From Amycolatopsis taiwanensis DSM 45107 (GTDB lineage Bacteria > Actinomycetota > Actinomycetes > Mycobacteriales > Pseudonocardiaceae), in NCBI RefSeq assembly GCF_000519205.1, contig NZ_JAFB01000004.1:217269-281268 (forward strand): DNA of 64,000 bases. Reading direction: 5' to 3'. Below are positions 15,146-24,009 of this stretch, piece after piece. Made by a program: the position numbers and the translations under genes. The number at the start of each line of letters is the position of its first letter. The first letter of the stretch is position 1. The notes under the pieces are model-generated. The model ran no database searches. It saw only the letters and a program-made list of their open reading frames with translations, and was not told where the DNA came from.

Positions 15146-17050
15146 ATGGGCACAACCGCCAACGGCAACGGCTCGCTTTCTGCTGCCCGTCCCACGGAGA
15201 TCTCCAGGCTGGATCGCGTCGTGATCCGCTTCGCCGGAGATTCCGGTGACGGTATGCAACTGACCGGTGACAGGTTCACCTCCGAGGCCGCCGCATTCGG
15301 AAACGACCTGGCCACCCTGCCGAACTTCCCGGCCGAGATCCGCGCGCCCCAGGGCACCATTCCCGGCGTCTCCTCGTTCCAGGTGCATTTCGCCGACTAC
15401 GACATCCTGACCCCGGGTGACCGGCCGGATGTGCTGGTCGTGATGAACCCGGCCGCGCTGAAGGCCAACCTCGACGACCTCCCACGTGGTGGGACGGTGA
15501 TCGTCAACACCGACGAGTTCTCCAAGCGCAACCTGACCAAGGTCGGGTACCAGGCCAATCCGCTGGAGGACGGCACGCTGGCGGCCTACCAGGTGCACGA
15601 GGTGGCGATGTCCACGCTCACCCAGGGTGCGCTGGCCGACACCGGGCTCGGCAAGAAGGACGCCGAGCGGTGCAAGAACATGTTCGCGCTCGGGCTGCTG
15701 TCGTGGATGTACCACCGGCCGACCGAGGGGACCGAACGGTTCCTGCGCGAGAAGTTCGCGCGCAAGGCCGAGATCGCCGAGGCGAACATCCTCGCCTTCC
15801 GCGCGGGCTGGAACTACGGCGAGACCACCGAGTCGTTCGCGACCACCTTCGAGGTGGCGCCGGCGAAGCTGGCCAAGGGCACCTACCGGCAGATCACCGG
15901 CAACACCGCGCTTGCCTACGGAATCGTGGCCGCCGGACAGCAGTCCGGGCTGCCGATCCTGCTCGGCACCTACCCGATCACCCCGGCGTCGGACATCCTG
16001 CACGAGCTGTCCAAGCACAAGAACTTCGGCGTGATCACCTTCCAGGCCGAGGACGAGATCGCCGGCATCGGTGCGGCGCTTGGCGCCTCCTACGGCGGGG
16101 CTCTGGGGGTGACGTCGACCTCCGGGCCGGGCATCGCGCTCAAGAGCGAGACCATCGGGCTCGGCGTGATGACCGAACTGCCACTGGTGGTGATCGACGT
16201 GCAGCGCGGCGGCCCGTCCACCGGGCTGCCGACCAAGACCGAGCAGGCGGACCTGCTGCAGGCGATGTTCGGCCGCAACGGCGAGTCTCCGGTGCCGATC
16301 GTGGCGCCGCAGTCGCCCGCCGACTGCTTCGAGATCGCGCTGGAGGCCACCCGGATCGCGCTGGCCTATCGCACGCCGGTGCTGCTGCTGTCCGACGGCG
16401 CGATCGCGAACGGTTCCGAGCCGTGGCTGGTCCCGAACGTCGCGGACCTGCCCGACCTGTCCGTCGAGTTCGCCGGCAACCCCAATGCCACCGACGGTTC
16501 CGGCGAGTTCTGGCCGTACGTGCGCGACCCCGAGACGCTGGCGCGTGAATGGGCCATCCCGGGTACGCCCGGCCTGCAGCACCGGATCGGCGGGCTGGAG
16601 AAGGCCGACGGCAAGGGCAACATCTCCTACGACCCGGACAACCACGACCACATGGTGCGGCTGCGGCAGGCCAAGATCGACAGCGTCAAGGTGCCCGATC
16701 TCGCGGTGGACGATCCTTCCGGAGGCCAGGCACGTGTGCTGGCGCTCGGCTGGGGTTCGAGCTACGGGCCCATCGGCGCCGCCTGCCGGCGGGTGCGCAA
16801 CGACGGGCTGCCGATCGCGCAGGCGCACCTGCGCTACCTCAACCCGATGCCCCGCAACCTCGGCGAGATTCTGCACAGCTACGACAAGGTGGTCGTGCCG
16901 GAGATGAACCTGGGCCAGCTCGCGCTGTTGCTGCGCGGCAAGTACGGCGTGGACGTCCACTCGCACACGAAGGTGGCCGGCCTGCCCTTCAAGGCAGAAG
17001 AACTCCAGCATGTCTTCACAGACATCATCAAGGGGGTAGTCCTCTCATGA
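15146..17050 (+). CDS. korA: 2-oxoglutarate:ferredoxin oxidoreductase, alpha subunit (gamma-alpha fusion)
   Basis: 634 aa. With KorB it decarboxylates 2-oxoglutarate to succinyl-CoA and reduces ferredoxin. It supports a TCA cycle that can run without the NAD-linked dehydrogenase. Residues about 15-210 are the gamma domain (VVIRFAGDSGDGMQLTGDRF, then APQGTIPGVSSFQVHFAD). From about 245 comes the alpha pyrimidine-binding domain (GNTALAYGIVAAGQQSGLPILLGTYPITPASDILHELSKHK, then QRGGPSTGLPTKTEQADL). The C-terminal transketolase-like domain follows (RVLALGWGSSYGPIGAA). This is the fused arrangement of actinobacterial KorA. Its stop overlaps the korB start by ATGA. Confidence 0.95.
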   Translation: MGTTANGNGSLSAARPTEISRLDRVVIRFAGDSGDGMQLTGDRFTSEAAAFGNDLATLPNFPAEIRAPQGTIPGVSSFQVHFADYDILTPGDRPDVLVVMNPAALKANLDDLPRGGTVIVNTDEFSKRNLTKVGYQANPLEDGTLAAYQVHEVAMSTLTQGALADTGLGKKDAERCKNMFALGLLSWMYHRPTEGTERFLREKFARKAEIAEANILAFRAGWNYGETTESFATTFEVAPAKLAKGTYRQITGNTALAYGIVAAGQQSGLPILLGTYPITPASDILHELSKHKNFGVITFQAEDEIAGIGAALGASYGGALGVTSTSGPGIALKSETIGLGVMTELPLVVIDVQRGGPSTGLPTKTEQADLLQAMFGRNGESPVPIVAPQSPADCFEIALEATRIALAYRTPVLLLSDGAIANGSEPWLVPNVADLPDLSVEFAGNPNATDGSGEFWPYVRDPETLAREWAIPGTPGLQHRIGGLEKADGKGNISYDPDNHDHMVRLRQAKIDSVKVPDLAVDDPSGGQARVLALGWGSSYGPIGAACRRVRNDGLPIAQAHLRYLNPMPRNLGEILHSYDKVVVPEMNLGQLALLLRGKYGVDVHSHTKVAGLPFKAEELQHVFTDIIKGVVLS

Positions 17051-18111
17051 CCGCCATTGACCTTGGCCTGCCGACGGCAGGCGGGCTGGACCTCGTGCCC
17101 ACCACCGACGAGCCGCAGAAGGCCAAGGACTACAAGTCGGACCAGGAGGTCCGCTGGTGCCCGGGCTGCGGCGACTACGTCGTGCTCAACACCGTGCAGT
17201 CGTTCCTGCCCACGCTGGGGCTCAAGCGAGAGAACATCGTCTTCGTCTCCGGCATCGGCTGCTCGTCGCGGTTCCCGTACTACCTCAACACCTACGGGAT
17301 GCACTCGATCCACGGCCGCGCGCCGGCCATCGCGACCGGTCTGGCCACCACTCGTCCGGACCTCTCGGTGTGGGTGGTCACCGGTGACGGGGACGCCCTG
17401 TCCATCGGCGGTAACCACCTGATCCACGCCTTGCGCCGCAACGTGAACCTCAAGATCCTGCTGTTCAACAACCGGATCTACGGCCTGACGAAGGGCCAGT
17501 ACTCGCCCACCTCGGACCAGGGCATGGTCACGAAGTCCACTCCGATGGGCTCGCTGGACACCCCGTTCAACCCGATCTCACTGGCGCTGGGCGCCGAAGC
17601 GACCTTCGTCGGCCGCGCCCTGGACAGCGACCGGGCGGGCCTGGCCGAGGTGCTCACCGCGGCCGCCCGGCACCGCGGCTCGGCGCTGGTGGAGATCTAC
17701 CAGAACTGCCCGATCTTCAACGACGGCGCCTTCGACGTGTTGAAGGACAAGGACGAGGCCACGCGGCGGATCATCCCGCTCAAGGCCGGCGAGCCGATCC
17801 GGTTCGGACCGGAGCAGGAATACGGCGTGACGGCAGGCCGCTGGGGCGGTTTCGAGATCGCCAAGGTGTCGGAGGTCGGCGAGGAGAACCTGGTGGTCCA
17901 CGACCCCACGATCGCCGACAGCGCCTACGCGTTCGCGCTGTCGCGCCTCGGCGACCAGCACCTGAACCACACCCCCACCGGCATCTTCCGCAATGTCGAG
18001 CGTCCGACCTACGACGACCAGGCCCGGACCCAGGTCGAGCAGGCCCGCGCCGCCAAACCGGCCGACCTGCAGGCCCTCCTCACCGGCAAGGACACCTGGA
18101 CGGTTTCCTAG
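17047..18111 (+). CDS. korB: 2-oxoglutarate:ferredoxin oxidoreductase, beta subunit
   Basis: 354 aa, TPP-binding partner of KorA. Evidence: WCPGCGDYVVLNTVQSFLP (Cys pair for the Fe-S cluster), VSGIGCSSRFPYY, HGRAPAIATGLATTRPDLSVWVVTGDGDALSIGGNHLIHALRRNVNLKILLFNNRIYGLTKGQYSPTS with the TPP motif GDGDA...NN, and EIYQNCPIFNDGAF. The start ATG 17047 overlaps the korA stop, so translation is coupled; a longer open frame upstream is a shadow of korA. A hairpin follows the stop. Confidence 0.95.
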   Translation: MTAIDLGLPTAGGLDLVPTTDEPQKAKDYKSDQEVRWCPGCGDYVVLNTVQSFLPTLGLKRENIVFVSGIGCSSRFPYYLNTYGMHSIHGRAPAIATGLATTRPDLSVWVVTGDGDALSIGGNHLIHALRRNVNLKILLFNNRIYGLTKGQYSPTSDQGMVTKSTPMGSLDTPFNPISLALGAEATFVGRALDSDRAGLAEVLTAAARHRGSALVEIYQNCPIFNDGAFDVLKDKDEATRRIIPLKAGEPIRFGPEQEYGVTAGRWGGFEIAKVSEVGEENLVVHDPTIADSAYAFALSRLGDQHLNHTPTGIFRNVERPTYDDQARTQVEQARAAKPADLQALLTGKDTWTVS

Positions 18112-18168
18112 TATCGAACCGGCTTGCGTGGCGGTGCGGGTAGCGGCGCAAGCTGCGTGCCTCACAGC

Positions 18169-18194
18169 AAGCGGCTTAGCCGCTTTAAAGCGGC
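18169..18194. terminator. Overlapping hairpins between convergent genes
   Basis: AAGCGGC (18169-18175) pairs with GCCGCTT (18179-18185). The second arm also belongs to a 16-bp perfect palindrome, GCCGCTTTAAAGCGGC (18179-18194). It lies between korB and the convergent gene ending at 18200, so it probably terminates both. Confidence 0.65.
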
Positions 18195-18199
18195 TTAGC

Positions 18200-19357
18200 C
18201 TAGGCGATGGGGCGGAAGCCGACTTTTTCGGCGTCGGCCGCGGTGCGGAACCAGACCTCGGCGATCATTCGCGGGAAGTGCGGCGAATCCTCGGTGCAGT
18301 AGCGCAGCGCGGCGACGCTCGCCTTGACCGCGAAGTCGTCCGAGGGCCGGCCCCCGCCGGGGCGCGGCGTGGCAGAGCCGGGGCCGAACGGTCCCGCCGG
18401 CAGCACGGAATCCCGCTGACGGGCGCGCGCGGGCGGCGGATCCTCCGTCGTGGCCTGGGCACCCGGGCGCACCGCCGGTTCGAAGAGGGAGCCGCTGCGG
18501 CCGCCCTCGTCGGGTTGCACGGGCTCGCGACGTTCGATCGGCCGCATCGACGGCGGCGCCACCTGTGGGGCGCCGTCGTGGTCGGCCTGCCGCGGCTGGC
18601 GCCGGGGCAGCACCTGCGTGGCCTCGGCCGCCGACTCATCGCCGGCGCCCGGCGCGTCATCGCCGCCGAAGGCATAAGCGGGCGGCTCCCGGTGCGCGTC
18701 CGGCACACTCGCGCCGGGCAACCCGGCCGGTGCGGGACCCTCGGGGTCGAACAGCGTCCCGCGCTCGGATCCCCGTTCCTCGTCGGGCTGGTCGTCCACC
18801 GCCTTGAAGACCGAGGTCAGCTCGGACCCGTTTTCCTCGACGGGCTTCTCGTCCACGACCTTGAAGACCGAGGTCAGCTCGGTTTCGAGCTCCCGGTCGG
18901 GCTCCAGCACCGAACTGACCGCCAGGAACTCCTGCGCGGGCGGTTCGGCCGACCCGTTCCCGTTCCGGTCCTGCTCGGCAGGACCGTCGGAGGCTTCCTG
19001 GAACCAGGCGGACCCGGCGCGCTCGTCGGCCGGCTCCGATTCGGGCAGGAAGTGCTCGAGCGACTCGGGATCCCGCGGGTACCGCTCCAGCGACTCCGGT
19101 TGGGGCCCGGGCCGCCCGTCGAAGAACTCCGGTTCGTCCAGCGGCGGGTAGGGCTCGGGCTCGGGTTCCGGCTCGAAGAACCTGGCCGGCGGCGCATCGG
19201 CCGGTTCCGGTGCGCGGTCGGCCAGCGCGGCCCGGAGTCTCCGCTCGAGCTCACGGTTTCTCGCGCGGACCGGCCGGACCAACAGCAGCCAGGTCAACAG
19301 CGTCCCGACCAGGAACGCCGCGATACTCCACAGCCACACCTGTCCGAAGATGGACAT
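18200..19357 (-). CDS. Membrane-anchored protein with a C-terminal sunset-like domain
   Basis: 385 aa. One N-terminal membrane helix (WLWSIAAFLVGTLLTWLLLV, about 8-27) is followed by a short basic helix and a long acidic, Pro/Glu-rich, presumably disordered region (about 45-330) with local repeats (ELTSVFKVVDEKPVEENG, then ELTSVFKAVDDQPDEERG). A small conserved end (about 340-385) reads LRYCTEDSPHFPRMIAEVWFRTAADAEKVGFRPI. That end matches the pattern of the short domain NCBI calls sunset (SP-x-x-AEVWF-x-x-x-x-DAE-x-x-GFR). Function is unknown. It lies 100 nt beyond the polyprenyl synthase gene on the same strand and could be cotranscribed. Confidence 0.65.
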   Translation of the reverse strand: MSIFGQVWLWSIAAFLVGTLLTWLLLVRPVRARNRELERRLRAALADRAPEPADAPPARFFEPEPEPEPYPPLDEPEFFDGRPGPQPESLERYPRDPESLEHFLPESEPADERAGSAWFQEASDGPAEQDRNGNGSAEPPAQEFLAVSSVLEPDRELETELTSVFKVVDEKPVEENGSELTSVFKAVDDQPDEERGSERGTLFDPEGPAPAGLPGASVPDAHREPPAYAFGGDDAPGAGDESAAEATQVLPRRQPRQADHDGAPQVAPPSMRPIERREPVQPDEGGRSGSLFEPAVRPGAQATTEDPPPARARQRDSVLPAGPFGPGSATPRPGGGRPSDDFAVKASVAALRYCTEDSPHFPRMIAEVWFRTAADAEKVGFRPIA

Positions 19358-19454
19358 CCCCGCTGTCCTTCCTTTCCGGCCGCGTTGGCGCCCTCAGGAG
19401 CACCACAGCAACCACCCCTGAAGCCGGACGCTTCGCGTCGCGTCGCGGCCAAAC

Positions 19455-20501
19455 TTAACGGGTGCGGGCGACGAGATACTGTGCGACCGACTCGCACGCA
19501 TCTCGCGCCGGCGACGCCGGCAACGTGGCCAGCTCCGTACTCGCCCGCCGAGCGTAGTCGGACAGCGTCCCCATGGCACGATCCAGCCCGCTCGACTCTC
19601 TGAGCAGCACCAACGCTTCTTCAAGCAGCCCGTCGTCGGAGATCGGCCCGGCCAGCAGTTCGACCAGCCGCGGGTCGGTGTCGGGATCGGCCAGCGCGTA
19701 GAGCATCGGCAGCGTGCGCACGCCTTCACGCAGGTCCGTGCCCGGTGTCTTGCCGGATTCGTGGGACGGCGAGGCGATGTCGATGATGTCGTCGGAGATC
19801 TGGAACGCGGTCCCGACGATCTGGCCGAACCGGCGCAACGCCTCGACGTGCTCGGGCTCGGCGCCGGAAACCATGCCGCCGAAGCGGCCGGCGGTGGCGA
19901 TCAGCGAGCCGGTCTTCTGCGCGATCACGCTCAGGTAGTGCTCGAGCGGGTCCTCGCCGTCGACCGGGCCCGCGGTCTCCCGGATCTGCCCGGTGACGAG
20001 CTCGGCGAAGGTCTCCGCGATGATCCGGGCCGCGTCCGTGCCCAGATCGGAGACCAGCCGCGAGGCGTTCGCGAACAGGAAGTCGCCGGTCAGGATCGCG
20101 ATGCTGTTGCCCCAGCGCGCGTTCACGGTCGGCGCGCCGCGGCGCATCGTGGCCTCGTCCATCACGTCGTCGTGGTAGAGCGTGGCCAGGTGCACCAACT
20201 CGACCGCGGTCGCAGCGGTCACGACGCCGCCGTGGTTGCCCGTGCCGAACTGGGCCGACAAGAGGGTGAACAGCGGACGAAACCGCTTGCCTCCGGCCTC
20301 GAACAGGTGCGCGGCGGCCTCGTGGACCTCCTTGACCTCGCTGCGAGCGGTCTCGCGGAGAAGCTTCTCCACGTCGCCAAGTCCCGAAGCCAGTGTGCGC
20401 AGCAGCTGCTCGTCCGCGATCCGTAGCCCGACGCTGGCGCGAAGACCCTCGATCACGTCACTCTGAACCGACAACGTCCTCGCCCTCCGCGCTCCTGACA
20501 C
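19455..20501 (-). CDS. Polyprenyl diphosphate synthase (menaquinone side chain)
   Basis: 348 aa all-trans isoprenyl chain elongating enzyme. It has the first Asp-rich motif DDVMDEATMRRG (about residues 113-124), GNSIAILTGDFLFA, KTGSLIATAGRFG, and the second motif FQISDDIIDIASP. M. tuberculosis GrcC1 holds the same place near htpX and the men genes. The gene lies downstream of nuoN, so the menaquinone tail is probably made here. The start is uncertain: GTG 20501 or a TTG about 10 codons in, which follows GGAGGGCGAGGACG. Confidence 0.9.
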   Translation of the reverse strand: MSGARRARTLSVQSDVIEGLRASVGLRIADEQLLRTLASGLGDVEKLLRETARSEVKEVHEAAAHLFEAGGKRFRPLFTLLSAQFGTGNHGGVVTAATAVELVHLATLYHDDVMDEATMRRGAPTVNARWGNSIAILTGDFLFANASRLVSDLGTDAARIIAETFAELVTGQIRETAGPVDGEDPLEHYLSVIAQKTGSLIATAGRFGGMVSGAEPEHVEALRRFGQIVGTAFQISDDIIDIASPSHESGKTPGTDLREGVRTLPMLYALADPDTDPRLVELLAGPISDDGLLEEALVLLRESSGLDRAMGTLSDYARRASTELATLPASPARDACESVAQYLVARTR

Positions 20502-20599
20502 CGGTCGTCATCAGCGTAATAGCAAGGGGCAGACGATCCTCGAACTACTTGTCAGGCACACGGGTGACGATCGTGACAAGTTCTACGGGACACCGCCTC

Positions 20600-20731
20600 G
20601 CGCGAGTCCCACCTTCCCGTCGCGTGAGTCCCACGTTCCGGTCTACCGGAGTGTGGAACTCGCGCTACGGGACTGTGGAACTCGCGCTACCGGAGTGTGG
20701 GACTCACCCGACGGGAGGGTGGGACTCGCGC
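20600..20731. repeat. Second array of the 22-bp repeat (2 direct, 4 inverted)
   Basis: Six contiguous 22-bp units: two in the direct sense (20600-20643) and four in the inverse sense (20644-20731). They are the same family as at 13111-13310, with core GAGTCCCAC-N3-TCC-S-GTC. It lies between the nuoN stop (20744) and the polyprenyl synthase start (20501). It can therefore form long hairpins at the end of the nuo transcript and may separate nuo from the synthase gene. Confidence 0.85.
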
Positions 20732-20743
20732 CGCACCAAGGGG

Positions 20744-22294
20744 TCAGAACGCGAAACCGCCTGCGTTGGCCCAGTTCAGCGCGATCGATGGGACCACGCC
20801 GAGCACCAGGGTGACCACCACGCCCAGGGTGATGGCGGTGGTGGTGAGCATGCCGGGAACGCTCACGGTCGGGCCTTCCGGGGACGGCTGCGAGAAGTAC
20901 ATCAGCACGATCACCCTGAGGTAGAAGAACGCCGCGACCGCGCTGAACACCAGCGCGATCACCACCAGCGGCGCCATGCCGTCCTGCAGCGCGGCCGAGA
21001 ACACCACGAACTTGCCGACGAAACCGCTGGTCAGTGGGATACCGGCGAGAGCGAGCAGCAGGAAGGTGAACACCGCGGCCACCACCGGTGAGCGCTTCGC
21101 CAGCCCGGCCCACGCCGAAAGGTGCGTCGCCTCGCCCGACGAGTCGCGCACCAGCGACACCACGCCGAACGCGGCCAACGTGGTGAAACCGTAGGCCAGC
21201 AGGTAGAACATCGTCCCGGACAGGCCGGGGCCGGTCATCGCGATCGTGCCCACGAGCAGGAACCCGGCGTGCGCGATCGACGAGTACGCGATCATGCGCT
21301 TGACGTCGGTCTGTGTGATGCCGAGCACGGCGCCGATCGCCATCGACACGATGGCCACCGCCCAGAGCACCCCGCGCCACTGCCAGCTCGTGGACTCGAA
21401 GCCGACGGTCAGCACGCGCAGAATCCCGCCGAACGCGGCGACCTTCGTGCACGCCGCCATGAACGCGGTGACCGGCGTGGGCGCACCCTGGTAGACGTCC
21501 GGCGTCCAGGTGTGGAACGGCCCCACCGAGCCCTTGAACAGCAACCCGACGACGAGCAGGCCGAGCCCGGCGAACAGCAGCGTGTCCGACCGGTCCGAAC
21601 CAGCCGCGGCGTTCGCGATGTCGGCCAGCTTCACCGAGTTCGCGTACCCGTAGAGCAGCGCCAGCCCGTACAGGAAGAACGCCGACGAGAACGCGCCGAG
21701 GAGGAAGTACTTGACCGCCGACTCCTGCGACAGCAGCCGCCGCCGGCGCGCCAGGCCACACATCAGGTACAGCGGCAGGCTGAGCACCTCGAGCGCGATG
21801 AACATGGTGAGCAGGTCGTTCGCCGCGCAGAAGGTCATCATGCCGCCGAGCGCGAACAGCGTGAGCGGGAAGACCTCGGTCTGCATCACGGCGGTCCGCG
21901 CCTGCGCCTGGTCCTGCACCGTGCCCGGCCGGATCGAAGCCTCCGCGACGAAGGCGCCACCGCGTTCCACCGACCGGTCGGCGATGAGCAGCACGGCGGC
22001 GAACCCGAGCGCCAACAGCGTGCCCCAGAGGAACAGCGCCGGCTTGTCGATCGAGATCGCGCCGCTCAACGTGGTCAGCCCGACCTTGGGCGAGCTGCGC
22101 ACGTACAGACCCAGCGCGACACCGGAGACCACGATCGCGATCAGGCTCAGCCCGACCTGCGCTCCCCAGCGCTGGGGCCGCGGCAGGAAGGCTTCGAACA
22201 GCACGCTCACGCACGCCGCGGAGAGCACGATCAGTACCGGGAGGATCGCCGGGTAATCGATCTGCGGAGTTGAGATCAGCTGCGCGAGATTCAT
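20744..22294 (-). CDS. nuoN: NADH-quinone oxidoreductase subunit N
   Basis: 516 aa antiporter-like membrane subunit of complex I, with about 14 hydrophobic helices. Signature stretches: LTMFIALEVLSLPLYLMCGL (Glu in TM5), AVKYFLLGAFSSAFFLYGLALLYG, GSVGPFHTWTPDVYQGAPTPVTAFMAACTKVAAFG (Lys and His of the proton path), and DVKRMIAYSSIAHAGFLLVG. Last gene of the nuo operon. GGAGG before ATG 22294 is a good ribosome site. A 55-codon open frame bridges the 164-nt gap from nuoM. Confidence 0.97.
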   Translation of the reverse strand: MNLAQLISTPQIDYPAILPVLIVLSAACVSVLFEAFLPRPQRWGAQVGLSLIAIVVSGVALGLYVRSSPKVGLTTLSGAISIDKPALFLWGTLLALGFAAVLLIADRSVERGGAFVAEASIRPGTVQDQAQARTAVMQTEVFPLTLFALGGMMTFCAANDLLTMFIALEVLSLPLYLMCGLARRRRLLSQESAVKYFLLGAFSSAFFLYGLALLYGYANSVKLADIANAAAGSDRSDTLLFAGLGLLVVGLLFKGSVGPFHTWTPDVYQGAPTPVTAFMAACTKVAAFGGILRVLTVGFESTSWQWRGVLWAVAIVSMAIGAVLGITQTDVKRMIAYSSIAHAGFLLVGTIAMTGPGLSGTMFYLLAYGFTTLAAFGVVSLVRDSSGEATHLSAWAGLAKRSPVVAAVFTFLLLALAGIPLTSGFVGKFVVFSAALQDGMAPLVVIALVFSAVAAFFYLRVIVLMYFSQPSPEGPTVSVPGMLTTTAITLGVVVTLVLGVVPSIALNWANAGGFAF

Positions 22295-22462
22295 TCAGTG
22301 GCCTCCGTCTTCTTGCAGCCTTACGCGCTCACGCAATCGCGTCGCCAGGTCGCTACTACTCGCGTCGAAGTTCGTTTCCGCTGATGGGCGCCCTGCCGCC
22401 GCGATGGCGTACACCTTCGGTGGAGGCGCGTTCAGTGGTCGCCTTGGGTGCCGCACTGTCAT
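22295..22462 (-). other. 55-codon open frame bridging nuoM and nuoN
   Basis: The ATG at 22462 overlaps the nuoM stop (ATGA), and the TGA at 22297-22295 is directly followed by the nuoN ATG. The reading [20 protein letters not shown]...SDLATRLRERVRLQEDGGH is not a known family. It may be only an open gap sequence that passes ribosomes from nuoM to nuoN, or a real small protein. nuoN's GGAGG lies within it. Confidence 0.3.
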
Positions 22463-24009
22463 TTCGCGGGCGCCTCTCCGTGGACGGCCGACAGAGTCGC
22501 GTGAACCGTGGGGGTTACCGTGTCCAGCACCGGTTTCGGATAGAACCCGAGTCCGATGATCAGCACGACCATCGGCACCAGGATCGCCAGCTCCCGGCCG
22601 TTCAGGTCGCGGATCGCCTTCTTCGCCCCGAGTTCCGGCGAGATCGCGGTCCCGGGGCCGCCGCCGGCGCCGACCAGGGCGTTGCCCCGCACCGGTCCGG
22701 TCATCACCCGCTGGTACAGCCACAGCACGTACGCCGCGGCCAGGACCATGCCGACGGTGGCGAGGGTCGCGTACACCGGCTGCGTGTCGAACGAGCCCAG
22801 CAGCACCAGGAACTCGCTGACGAACGAGTTCGTGCCCGGCAAGGACAATGTGGACAGACCCGCGACCAGCAGCATGCCGGCCAGCAACGGGGTCACCTTC
22901 GCCATGCCGCCGTAGTCGGAGATCCGGGTGGACCCGCCACGCGCGATCACCAGGCCCAGCACCACGATCAGCATGCCGGTGGCCAGGCTGTGGTTGAGCA
23001 TGTACGTCACCGAGCCGACCTGAGACTGGCTGGTGAAGGCGAAGATACCCAGCGCGATGAACCCGAAGTGGGCGATCGACACGTAGGCGACGAACCGTTT
23101 CATGTCCTGCTGCCCGGCCGCGAGGATGGAGCCATAGAGCACGCCGATCACGGCCAGCACGAGCACCAGCGGAGCCAGCGTCTTGCTCGCCTCCGGGAAC
23201 ATGGGCAGGCAGTACCGCAGGAACCCGAACGTGCCGACCTTGTCCAGCACGCCGACCAGCAGCACCGCCACGCCGATCGGCGCCTCCCCCGCGGCGTCCG
23301 GCAGCCAGGTGTGGAACGGCACCAGCGGCGCCTTGATCGCGAACGCGAGGAAGAACCCGAGGAACAGCCAGACCTGGGTGGACAGCGGCGCGTCCCGCAC
23401 CACACTCACCAGAGTGGCCCAGTCGAACGTGCCCTTGCCGGGAACCAGCGCGTAGGCGCCGATGGCCGACGCCAGCATGATCAGGCCGCCGAGGAACGAG
23501 TACAGGAAGAACTTGACCGCCGCGTACTGCCGGTTCGGCCCGCCGTAGCTGCCGATGAGGAAGTACATCGGGATCAGCATGATCTCGAACAGCACGTAGA
23601 ACAGGAACACGTCGGTCGCCGCGAACACGCCGATGGTCAGCGCCTCCTGCACCAGGATCAGCGCGAAGAACCCGGCCGCGGTGCGGCCTTCCGGCAGCTT
23701 GTCGGCGGTGCCGAGGGCACCCATCACGATCGGCACCAGGAACGCGATCACCGCGATCATGACGAGCGCGATGCCGTCCACGCCGAAGGAGATGTGGATG
23801 CCGAAGGACGGGATCCAGTCCATCGACGTCGCCTCTTGGATACGTGCGCCGCTGGGCGAATAGGCCGCCCACAGTGGGATGATCAGCAGCAGTTCCACGA
23901 CCGCGAACGCGAGCGCGACCCGGGTCGCCATCCGGTCGTCCCGCTTCAGCGGGGCCAGCGCGAGCGCGCCGACCAGTGGCACCAGGATGAGGGCGATCAG
24001 CCAACTCAT
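22459..24009 (-). CDS. nuoM: NADH-quinone oxidoreductase subunit M
   Basis: 516 aa antiporter-like proton-pumping subunit. From ATG 24009 it has about 14 helices: [21 protein letters not shown], then [21 protein letters not shown] (the TM5 Glu), [49 protein letters not shown] (the TM7 Lys region), and [20 protein letters not shown]. The start overlaps the nuoL stop by ATGA. Confidence 0.97.
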   Translation of the reverse strand: MSWLIALILVPLVGALALAPLKRDDRMATRVALAFAVVELLLIIPLWAAYSPSGARIQEATSMDWIPSFGIHISFGVDGIALVMIAVIAFLVPIVMGALGTADKLPEGRTAAGFFALILVQEALTIGVFAATDVFLFYVLFEIMLIPMYFLIGSYGGPNRQYAAVKFFLYSFLGGLIMLASAIGAYALVPGKGTFDWATLVSVVRDAPLSTQVWLFLGFFLAFAIKAPLVPFHTWLPDAAGEAPIGVAVLLVGVLDKVGTFGFLRYCLPMFPEASKTLAPLVLVLAVIGVLYGSILAAGQQDMKRFVAYVSIAHFGFIALGIFAFTSQSQVGSVTYMLNHSLATGMLIVVLGLVIARGGSTRISDYGGMAKVTPLLAGMLLVAGLSTLSLPGTNSFVSEFLVLLGSFDTQPVYATLATVGMVLAAAYVLWLYQRVMTGPVRGNALVGAGGGPGTAISPELGAKKAIRDLNGRELAILVPMVVLIIGLGFYPKPVLDTVTPTVHATLSAVHGEAPAK

